Below are positions 59,201 to 64,000 of a stretch of DNA of 64,000 nucleotides, one piece after another. This DNA is from Paracyclopina nana (Eukaryota > Arthropoda > Copepoda > Cyclopoida > Cyclopettidae). The translations under genes were made by a program, and so were the position numbers. The stretch's first letter is position 1. Each line of letters opens with the position of its first letter. Under the pieces are notes generated by a model that did no database searches, was not told where the DNA came from, and saw only the letters and a list, made by a program, of their open reading frames with translations. Where the stretch lies: the NCBI GenBank assembly GCA_019096065.1, contig JAGUCH010000003.1, positions 10,850,001-10,914,000 of the forward strand, written 5' to 3'.

Positions 59201-62200
59201 AACCAAAACAAACGCAGGATAGGATGATTCTCGGGTGAAATCTCACCTTTCTGACACTTAAGACAAAAAGTCTCACATGGCTTGAAAGAAGTCCCCTCTT
59301 TCCTCGGATACATTACAACAGAAAAAACCTACTTCCATGCAAATCCTCACAGACTCTTTCGACCCAGAGGAGGAGAAAAAAAACCTATCTCATCAGCTGA
59401 TCTGGCTTCGTGAGAGAGCAACTAGCTTGACTGACACTTGGTATACATAAGTGGCACTGCCAAGTGATGTAGAGGGGTAATCGACAGAAGTAATATTTAC
59501 CGAGGAAAAAGCCTACTTTCCATACGTTAGCCACGCTATCATCTGGCAACCGTCACGGTGGCCTCACATCCAAACAAAGATGCATATCCAGTCGACATAT
59601 TTCCTTTTTGACTCATGGCTGATAAATGGGTGGAAGAAATGGAATACGAGCCATAACAACGTTTCCGGATATTAGCTTTCTTTTTCTCATACGCAGGATA
59701 TTTCAAACTTGCACCAGGCAGCAAGTCGATATTGGAAAAAAGCCGTATTTTTCAATTCGTATTGCACTTTTCAGCCATTTTGATAAGGATAATGGCAAAG
59801 CAATTTCTTGGCCATTGGTGCGCAGCTCACGTAGATGACTCCAAAGCCCACCAAAGTAGATAGTGATGATGAATTGCTACATTTTATTGCTGCTCTCGGC
59901 ATATTTCCCAGCGTGGCCGCAATACTGTATACCTCTAGTGTTGCAGCAGCTCTTTCCACGCTCCCTCCGGTCTGATCCCGAGGGGACCAAGGAACATAAG
60001 AGCACCGCATACAACATCATCACAAGAAAACAAAAGAAAGCACAACACCTTACGAGTTAATTACTACACAGTTTTGTTGGTTTAGAACAGAGACTTAAAA
60101 AACAAGAGAAGTGCTTCTGGGCGGGGCTTAAAAAGGTGCGTTTGCAGATCTGCTGCACGCTCCATAAGAGACTACAATGGAATTTTGGTCGATGCCGCCT
60201 GAATTTGAGCTGGGGTTGACTTTTGCTTGCTCATAAATCCCAAATGAGTCCACTTAGCCAAAATAGACCTATTTCATGAGCTACTCAATTTTGTAATGCC
60301 TGTCTTTCATATTCTGTAATTATTTTGCCAGCCGTAAGGAATAAAAAGGTAGAAAGCAAAGATGCCAGTTGGCGTTGTCCTTTCTGGGTCATAACAGCCT
60401 GCTGACTGTTTTGTCATAACAGCTGACCTAAACGTTTTCAAATTCAAGGGTAAAGCTTGGCGCTAGCTCTCGTGCAGTGAGATTGCAAGACTTAGCACTT
60501 CTCTTTTGATTGAAGTCTAACACCACACAATTATTTAGCAGACGCAACAATATTCCAGCTAGATATAATAGAGCTGTGGTACGGCCTCCACCACAAGCTA
60601 AGTTGGCAAACAACCTTGAGCAAACATTAAGAGGGCAACAATAAACACCCGCAAGAGTTGGTTGGGAAGATGATGATGGTTTTGCCACCTCCCTGAGAAA
60701 GTTTGCCCCAAAACGAGGTGCTATCCCCGCCTCAAACTTGAATTTGGGTTCAACAAAAACACTTTTTTGGACAAAGATACCAGAAGTGGAATTTTGAGCT
60801 ATCTTCACTTTTTGGCGGTTTTGGCAAATCGAATGGGGAAAAACTTAGCGTTTTTTGCTAAAGCAAAATTGCTACTAGTGGGATAGATATTAATGCAGCA
60901 CATAATAAGAGGCCGAGCAAAATGCGGCCATTTAAAAATGCTCTCCAATTAAAAAAGCATAATAATTGCTACCTAGGGCAAGGCACGAATTCATTAGGAC
61001 GAGTGCTCTATATGGGAAAGTGAGGGTGACCAGGCGGCAGGATGAAATGCTCGTAATAGGGTTATTTGATCACTGGCTATTGTTCTGTGAAAGCCCATTG
61101 GCAATTCTCAATGCATTAGCCGTGATGAGAAAGCAGCAGCGCCAATGCAGCATCACGTTCAATCAACCAGTCACAGATTACTACCACGTTCAATGATAAG
61201 CTTACCTGCAGGTCCATGATTCCGTCGAGTCCGGAGCCCAAGCCCAATGGGGGCATGGGAGGGCTGGGGCCACCGTGAGGCCCAAGGCCCTCGCCGCCAA
61301 GAAATGGGGCCATCATTTGCTGCTGGTGGTGGTCGTTGCCCAAGGGACCGCCAAAAGGAGGCGTGTGGTGATCCATCATGATATGACCCGGGTAACTGTT
61401 GAGCCCCTCCATTCCCATGCCAGGATGATGATGATGATTTTGTGGACCGCAAATCTGCTCGTCGTTGCTGTTGCCATTTTTGTTGAGGTCGGCGGAAGCT
61501 GAGGCCGCAACGATGCCCTCCTGAGACGAGGGAGATCCTTGACGACTTCCGATGGCTCTGCTGAAAAAGCTAGGCTGTACAATGGGACTGCTATGCAAAT
61601 GACTCGTGAGCAGATACCTAAAGCCGTTCTCCACGACCTGTTGTTGCTGCTGCTGCTGTTGAGGAGCCTGCTGCTGCTGGTCGAGACCGTTGTTGGAGTT
61701 GGCATTACCATTTTCTTCGTTGCTATCGTAGGCTTTCTCTTTGGAATCCGAGTCAGAGTTTACAGAAGATTTCTGCTGCTGCAAAGACAAAAGTTTACAC
61801 AGAGTCAACAAAGGGACCTTCTAATATGGCTTGACATGGACAATTTCGGCCCAGAGGGGACCTTGAGTAAAACTCTGCTTATTCGTCCCCGGGGGCCATT
61901 TGTCAGTAAAACGACAAGTTTCTCGCGTCTTTTCTGAAAACGGAAGATTACCATGTTCAGCCGCTCCATGGCGTCCTCGAGGCCCATGGACTTTTGAGGA
62001 GGTGCGCCGAAATGGACGAGGTCTGCCATGTTGTCGGCGGAGAACATGATCCGCAAGCGGCCTCCAGCTGCGGAAGCATCTCCAGAATTGGCCGAGGACG
62101 AGCCGTTGATGTTGGCCTCGTTGGGGCCCGAGTTGTTGCTGCTGCTGAATTGGCCCCGTCTCGAGATGGAGGCCATTTCAGTCGTGCCCCATGCATTGGC

Positions 62201-62275
62201 AGAGGGTTTGGCCATCGAGGTCGCAGTTGCACTGTCTCTCCACATGCTCGCAACGTTATCGTTGATATTAAGCAT
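37982..62275 (-). CDS. pum: Pumilio, PUF-family RNA-binding translational repressor (11 coding exons)
   Basis: Exons in transcript order: 62275-61952, 61778-61206, 45469-45358, 42286-42140, 41844-41221, 40521-40215, 40071-39822, 39764-39537, 39183-39007, 38509-38355, 38294-37982. The sum is 3,210 nt, giving 1,069 aa and a stop. The N-terminal two-thirds is Gln/Ala/Gly/Ser-rich with Pumilio landmarks ([25 protein letters not shown]). The PUM homology domain spans about 700-1045. Repeat triads read SRxxQ, NYxxQ, CRxxQ, NHxxQ, CRxxQ, NYxxQ, SNxxE and NYxxQ, the set that binds UGUANAUA in animal Pumilios. It acts in the cytoplasm, repressing target mRNAs with Nanos, Brat and CCR4-NOT in model animals. 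The start is fixed by an in-frame TAA two codons upstream. A Gln/Pro-rich tail follows repeat 8. Extra exons in the 15.7-kb intron cannot be excluded. Confidence 0.95.
38355..38509 (-). CDS. pum: pum exon 11, PUF repeat 7
   Basis: It encodes [18 protein letters not shown] and repeat 7 ([16 protein letters not shown]), then [13 protein letters not shown] in repeat 7 is the classical guanine-reading set. Confidence 0.97.
38543..38916 (-). repeat. Repeat family B, copy 4, inside the pum intron between exons 10 and 11
   Basis: GCGCCATCTA at 38564-38573 and 38876-38885. It fills most of this 497-base intron, splitting the PUF repeat 6 and 7 exons. Confidence 0.82.
39007..39183 (-). CDS. pum: pum exon 10, PUF repeats 5-6
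   Basis: Repeat 5 ([17 protein letters not shown]) and repeat 6 ([16 protein letters not shown]), ending GKQ before donor GTCAGT. It is phase 0-0. Confidence 0.97.
39184..39536 (-). other. pum intron between exons 9 and 10
   Basis: 353 bases with clean GT-AG ends. Nothing else recognised. Confidence 0.6.
39537..39764 (-). CDS. pum: pum exon 9, PUF repeats 3-4
   Basis: Repeat 3 ([17 protein letters not shown]) and repeat 4 ([17 protein letters not shown]), ending IIDSFRGQ. It is phase 0-0. The recognition residues are C/R/Q and N/H/Q, as in fly and human Pumilio. Confidence 0.97.
39822..40071 (-). CDS. pum: pum exon 8, PUF repeats 1-2
   Basis: It encodes [20 protein letters not shown], repeat 1 ([16 protein letters not shown]) and repeat 2 ([15 protein letters not shown]), ending TALVHK. 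The recognition residues are S/R/Q and N/Y/Q. Confidence 0.97.
40215..40521 (-). CDS. pum: pum exon 7, ending at the PUF-domain boundary
   Basis: It encodes [35 protein letters not shown] and [17 protein letters not shown], meeting the conserved LLEDFRNNR junction of Pumilios. Two tandem in-frame acceptors 6 bases apart (first exon base 40521 or 40515) allow isoforms with or without two residues. Confidence 0.9.
40572..40850 (-). pseudogene. Decayed copy of a pum exon 6 segment with its downstream intron, copy 1
   Basis: It contains the intron block with the 12-base palindrome GCCATGCATGGC (40620-40631) and AAAAGTTCCATCTCG. Beside it lie exon-like pieces TTGTTCATGACCATC and CTCTCAGGATCACACC, matching exon 6 at about 41412-41427 and 41492-41510. 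The frame is destroyed. Confidence 0.6.
40851..41080 (-). pseudogene. Decayed copy of a pum exon 6 segment, copy 2
   Basis: The same intron block with the palindrome at 40896-40907, then a weaker exon-like remnant (GATGCTCCACTCTTGATCA and GGCCGCCATCAGG). More degraded than copy 1. Confidence 0.45.
41081..41220 (-). repeat. Original unit: intron block next to the pum exon 6 donor
   Basis: The palindrome GCCATGCATGGC is at 41127-41138, followed by AAAAGTTCCATCTCG and then the true exon 6 donor. This is the third member of the series with 40620 and 40896. Confidence 0.6.
41221..41844 (-). CDS. pum: pum exon 6, Pro/Gly/Ala-rich region
   Basis: It has 208 codons. Blocks are [18 protein letters not shown] (like the TPWGVYP block of human PUM1), poly-Gln, an alanine-rich stretch, [11 protein letters not shown] (like YYDQTGAL) and [11 protein letters not shown]. 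It ends WPNY plus one base, with donor GTACGA. GC content is well above the window average. Decayed copies of parts of this exon lie in the next intron. Confidence 0.92.
42140..42286 (-). CDS. pum: pum exon 5, Ala/Gly-rich with NPYVITP motif
   Basis: It encodes [38 protein letters not shown] and QLLHG. The NPY[IV]I and LAALAA blocks are shared with vertebrate Pumilio proteins. The donor is GTGAGT. Confidence 0.88.
43000..43552 (-). mobile_element. MITE family A, copy 6
   Basis: Ends GGGCGCTCCCATAATC and AATATGGGAATGTCC. An internal segment is duplicated. In the pum intron between exons 4 and 5. Confidence 0.8.
43565..43613. mobile_element. 49-bp Tc1/mariner-like terminal remnant
   Basis: CTGATTGTCCCAC at one end and GTGGGGCAGTCTG at the other, flanked by TA on each side. 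These resemble the ends of the element at 47534-48029. Possibly a solo TIR pair left by deletion. Confidence 0.4.
45358..45469 (-). CDS. pum: pum exon 4, Gln-rich
   Basis: Acceptor GCTTACAG and donor GTAAGA. It encodes [20 protein letters not shown], then [18 protein letters not shown]. The open frame agrees with its neighbours at both ends. It stands alone after the 15.7-kb intron. Confidence 0.85.
45595..45988 (-). mobile_element. MITE family A, copy 7
   Basis: Ends GGGCAGTCCCATATTTGAGC and AGCATGGGAACGCCC, about 394 bp, just upstream (in transcript sense) of pum exon 4. Confidence 0.82.
47534..48029 (-). mobile_element. Mariner-like MITE carrying a family B repeat
   Basis: The left end CAGATTGTCCCAGAAAAA and right end TTTTTCACAG-type inverse (plus strand AAAAAGGTGGGACAATCTG) form imperfect TIRs with TA outside both. 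Most of the interior is a family B repeat (47567-47942). The right half, and about 110 bases beyond the end, recur at 35640-35842. Confidence 0.55.
47567..47942 (-). repeat. Repeat family B, copy 5
   Basis: GCGCCATCTG near 47588 and GCGCCATCTA at 47900-47909. It lies within the mariner-like element at 47534-48029. Confidence 0.8.
48718..49252 (-). mobile_element. MITE family A, copy 8
   Basis: Ends GGGCGAACCCATGTTCG and AGCATGGGAACGCCA. The right end occurs twice (near 49030-49070 and 49190-49250), showing an internal duplication. Confidence 0.78.
50880..51389 (-). mobile_element. MITE family A, copy 9
   Basis: Ends GGGCGATCCCAGATTCG and CAATATGGGAACGCCC, with a duplicated interior block near 51060-51220. 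Confidence 0.8.
51828..52445 (+). other. Long open frame in a stop-poor, GC-richer patch; coding status unclear
   Basis: A 205-codon plus-strand frame lies inside the large pum intron, but several frames on both strands are open here, so it is not convincing as a gene. The predicted protein has no recognisable domain. The minus strand of the same patch contains an exon-like segment (52149-52001) flanked by acceptor CTGTACAG and donor GTAAGT. Confidence 0.3.
52001..52149 (-). other. Candidate unannotated exon within the large pum intron
   Basis: 149 bases bounded by CAG and GTAAGT on the minus strand, open in two frames. One reads [42 protein letters not shown]. Its length is not a multiple of three, so it cannot be a simple cassette between the two phase-0 pum exons. 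It could belong to an alternative 5' exon set starting in the CpG-rich patch at 52320-52540, or be chance. Confidence 0.3.
52610..52987 (+). mobile_element. MITE family A, copy 10
   Basis: Left end GGGCGATCCCATATTGACTG, right end TTCGAACTTGGAATCGC. Next to the CpG-rich patch that may be an alternative promoter. Confidence 0.8.
53538..53672. mobile_element. Possible short mariner-like element
   Basis: CGGGTTGTCCCACAG near 53540 and GGTGGGACGTTCTGTA near 53659-53673 form an imperfect inverted pair about 135 bp apart, related to the TIRs at 47534-48029. Confidence 0.35.
54422..54873 (-). repeat. Repeat family B, copy 6, with duplicated end
   Basis: GCGCCATCTA or GCGCCATCT at 54463, 54532 and 54832. 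The distal end is tandemly duplicated (54422-54475 and 54495-54545). Confidence 0.8.
55519..55910 (+). mobile_element. MITE family A, copy 11 (diverged)
   Basis: Both ends are degenerate (GGATGTCACCATATTGACTA and CTGAAACATGGAATAC), but the interior aligns along its length. Confidence 0.7.
56375..56721 (-). mobile_element. MITE family A, copy 12
   Basis: Ends GGGCGATCCCAGATTCGAG and TAATATGAGAACGCCC. About 347 bp, with part of the interior deleted. Confidence 0.8.
57130..57610 (+). mobile_element. MITE family A, copy 13
   Basis: Ends GGGCGTTCCCATATTGACTA and CGAATATGGGATCTCCC, with a partial internal duplication near 57385-57500. Confidence 0.82.
58535..59043 (+). mobile_element. MITE family A, copy 14
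   Basis: Ends GGGTGTTCCCATACTGACTG and TTTGAATATGCGCTC, with a partial internal repeat near 58870-58960. Confidence 0.78.
60045..60510 (+). repeat. Repeat family G, copy 2
   Basis: Second copy, opposite orientation, in the large pum intron. Indels and about 20% divergence by eye. Confidence 0.78.
61206..61778 (-). CDS. pum: pum exon 3, acidic and Gln/His-rich N-terminal region
   Basis: It has 191 whole codons between acceptor TTTGCAG and donor GTAAGC, phase 0 at both ends. It includes [20 protein letters not shown], a CAG-encoded poly-Gln run near 61640-61680, [13 protein letters not shown] and ends GLDGIMDLQ. Being phase 0-0, it could be skipped without shifting frame. Confidence 0.85.
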
Positions 62276-62331
62276 CTTTTATTGCTGGCTCATCGTAGCT
62301 TTGAAATTGGTCTCCTCTGAAGCTCCGCGCG
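61952..62331 (-). CDS. pum: pum exon 2: short 5' UTR and N-terminal coding start
   Basis: The exon begins at acceptor TTATTTCAG (first base 62331) with 56 UTR bases. Coding starts at ATG 62275 (context AAAAGATG) and runs 108 codons from [15 protein letters not shown] to [10 protein letters not shown], with donor GTAATC. A 4-codon upstream ORF in the same frame stops one codon before the start. Confidence 0.82.
62279..62293 (-). promoter_or_regulatory. Minimal upstream ORF in the pum 5' UTR
   Basis: ATG AGC CAG CAA TAA, in frame with the main ATG and separated from it by one AAG codon. It supports the assigned start, because no in-frame N-terminal extension is possible. It could also tune initiation. 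Confidence 0.6.
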
Positions 62332-62425
62332 CTGAAATAAGTACGTAGATGCAATTAAGGCCATCATAGCGGAACTCTCGAGGTTTGCAGCGTGCGCGAA
62401 AAAAGGCCAACACAAAGGCCTCACC
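62332..62425 (-). promoter_or_regulatory. pum: pum first intron and donor of a non-coding first exon
   Basis: A good donor (CCAG before GTGAGG, exon end 62425) faces the acceptor at 62332-62334, giving a 93-base intron. A 5' UTR exon upstream (roughly 62426 to 62800-62900, GC-richer than its surroundings) is therefore likely. The transcription start itself is not visible. Confidence 0.5.
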
Positions 62426-63206
62426 TGGTCGGAGATGCGTACAACTACGCGAAAGGCAGCTGTGGTAAAGTTGCAGTTGAGAAAGGCCGCGTAGTGGAAG
62501 GGGCCGACGAGTGTGTTTGGCATGGAAACAAGCGATTGAGACAATGTGCCAAAACAAAGTTCCAGCGAAAAGCTCGAGTCAAGTTCAGTTCACGTAATCG
62601 TCCGTGTAGCAACAAACAACTTGAGTGTTGGACAGCGCAAGTAAGCTACGCTACGCGGGCAGAACTTACCCAAAATCTCATTGATTGGAGCAGGCGACGG
62701 AGGCGGCCATTTCGAATCTCAATTCAAATCGACGGGGGACCAGAACTGCTCTACAGACGAGGCGAAGTTTGAAGCTTTTGCAGTCAAATAAGCGGAGGAC
62801 AGACAAAGGCGGCCCAAAGAGTGTTTAAAGTGAAGCAAGCAGCAAATAACAGCAGCACCACCAGATCTTGTGCTGGACCGGACCACGGCGTTTGGCAGCA
62901 GCAGCTTTTGCGGCGGCCAATCGGTCGCTGAGCCGACACGGCCTAAAAGTCGTCAGCCGGCCGTAAAAATGGCCAAAATCGGTTGGGGATCACTCCACGA
63001 TTTTTCATCACCGCTCAACTCATTGTTTTACACGGGTGAATTTGTGCGTTCCCTCTGCTCGCAAATGCCCGAGCGATTTGGCGAGTTTTTTCAGCCGATT
63101 GACGAATGTAAACAAAAGTTGGCGGAAAATGCATAATAATAAATCTGGCAGCTATTTCCTGCCTGACAGCTGCTGCTGATTGGCACGGGCCGACAGACAA
63201 TAAAGG
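62426..63206. promoter_or_regulatory. Probable pum promoter and 5' UTR region, possibly bidirectional
   Basis: GC- and CpG-richer than the window average, between the pum first-intron donor and a divergent plus-strand frame. A 55-codon plus frame starts at about 62970 (MAKIGWGSLHDFSS) without support. No TATA box is assigned. Confidence 0.4.
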
Positions 63207-63399
63207 ATGCCGGTATACGAAGAAACGAGCGACTTTTTTTCGGGCCGCAATGCCCAAACAAACGACATCTTTATCACCAACAACCTGTTTCTAGTCTTCA
63301 CCCAAGTGAGCAAACATTCAAATATATTTTTTCTTCTTTATTTCTTATCACGTCTTGACTCAGTTAAAGTCCAAGATGGATTCGATTTCGATTTTGTAA
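63207..63399 (+). CDS. Small plus-strand reading frame of unknown nature, possibly a first exon
   Basis: ATG 63207 opens MPVYEETSDFFSGRNAQTN, DIFITNNLFLVFTQ, with donor GTGAGC after CAA (63305). An acceptor (TTGACTCAG) at 63361-63363 would add LKSKMDSISIL and a TAA at 63397. A second donor, GTAAGT, at 63396 could instead carry the transcript out of the window. Position suggests a promoter divergent from pum. I do not recognise the protein, and there is no clear domain. It may be a real small or partial gene, or chance. Confidence 0.35.
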
Positions 63400-63481
63400 G
63401 TTTGGAAGATTACACTTGACACTTGATCAGGGGGGAGGAAGGTGGGAAAGCTGTTATTTATGTGTGTGTAGATGAAGCCAT

Positions 63482-63667
63482 CTATTCTTGGCCCTGCGAT
63501 TGCTCCTGATCGGGATCGAGAGACCGATTCGATAGGAGCATGTTGACGTCGCCTCGAAGCTGGTCCAGTTGAGATTTGTGCTCTTTCAGTTCATCGCGGA
63601 GCCCTCGGATTTCTGACAGGACCATTTCCAAGCCATGGATGGCGGGGTTGTCATCAGAGCACCCATT
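63482..63667 (-). CDS. C-terminal exon of a coiled-coil protein (5' part outside the window)
   Basis: Acceptor ATTGCAG is followed by 61 codons and TAG or an equivalent stop at 63482. It includes AIHGLEMVLSEIRGLRDELK and EHKSQLDQLRGDVNMLLSN, a heptad pattern of hydrophobic residues typical of a coiled coil, and an acidic Gln-rich end (DPDQEQSQGQE). The exon could begin about 30 bases further up at another CAG. A minus-strand AATAAA lies at 63337-63342. The protein family is not recognised. Confidence 0.55.
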   Translation of the reverse strand, partial: NGCSDDNPAIHGLEMVLSEIRGLRDELKEHKSQLDQLRGDVNMLLSNRSLDPDQEQSQGQE

Positions 63668-63688
63668 CTGCAATTGATCATGTTTCAT

Positions 63689-64000
63689 TTGAATTTGCTT
63701 CTGACCAATTACTCTTGGGCTTTTAATGATGTTTAAGGATGCCTGTCTAGTATTGAAAGTTTAACAGGCTTCAGCAAAACATGTGCAGTAGTTATCACCT
63801 AGATGGAGCTGCAATTTGTGTTAGCTGAAATTTCCTTCTAGACCCAACTTTTTTTCGCCATCCGGCTGTGAAAAACGCCAAAAAAATAAGCAGCGGAAAA
63901 GTTCACTTCTGGTTTTTTTAACCCTTTTTTCAAATTTGCTGAAGTATGAGACATACCTCATGATGCGTGTGAATGTCTCGCACAACCCTTGAGAGCACTT
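63689..64000. other. Window end, likely intron of the coiled-coil gene
   Basis: AT-rich, with no exon recognised. Confidence 0.3.

Larger units (their letters stand above)
45470..61205 (-). other. Large pum intron (15.7 kb)
   Basis: Holds eight family A MITEs, two family B repeats, a family G repeat and two mariner-like elements. The spans 45989-47533, 48141-48717, 49253-50879, 52988-53537, 53673-54421, 54871-55518, 55911-56374, 56722-57129, 57611-58534, 59044-60044 and 60511-61205 show no recognisable gene. The patch at 51828-52540 is the exception. Confidence 0.6.

Overview
This is a eukaryotic nuclear window, most likely from an arthropod. The evidence is a Dpr-family cell-surface protein (a family typical of arthropods), a complete Pumilio gene, GT-AG introns, dispersed MITE-type repeats and about 40% GC. 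I cannot name the species. No bacterial, viral, CRISPR or operon-like organisation is visible. All exon boundaries below were read by eye from splice signals and checked by phase and length.

Layout. (1) About 7.5-24.1 kb, plus strand: a dpr-family gene in six exons, about 314 aa, with two Ig domains and a C-terminal hydrophobic tail. Its introns hold repeats, including a 1.5-kb foldback-like structure (16.1-17.6 kb). (2) 26.5-32.4 kb, minus strand: the six 3' exons of a single-pass membrane protein (837 codons visible) that I do not recognise; its 5' exons were not found. The end of its last exon is duplicated just downstream as a broken copy. (3) 38.0-62.4 kb, minus strand: pumilio in 11 coding exons plus a probable non-coding first exon (1,069 aa, eight PUF repeats with the classical RNA-reading residues). 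A 15.7-kb intron separates the N-terminal exons from the rest. (4) 63.2-64.0 kb: a short plus-strand reading frame of unknown nature, and the C-terminal exon of a minus-strand coiled-coil protein that runs out of the window.

Much of the rest is repeats. One MITE family with ends near GGGCGWTCCCATATT has 14 copies, eight of them in the large pumilio intron. A second family of about 350-450 bp carries AGATGGCGC motifs near both ends and has six copies. There are also small Tc1/mariner-like and 3-bp-TSD elements, and several local duplications. One of these appears to have copied part of a pumilio exon into the next intron.

The genes share no evident pathway. Dpr proteins act in neuronal surface recognition and Pumilio is a cytoplasmic mRNA repressor. 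The most notable signals are the foldback-like inverted minisatellites, the decayed pumilio exon copies, the large MITE family, and a possible alternative 5' exon or promoter near 52.0-52.5 kb. I found no clear multi-gene novel system.
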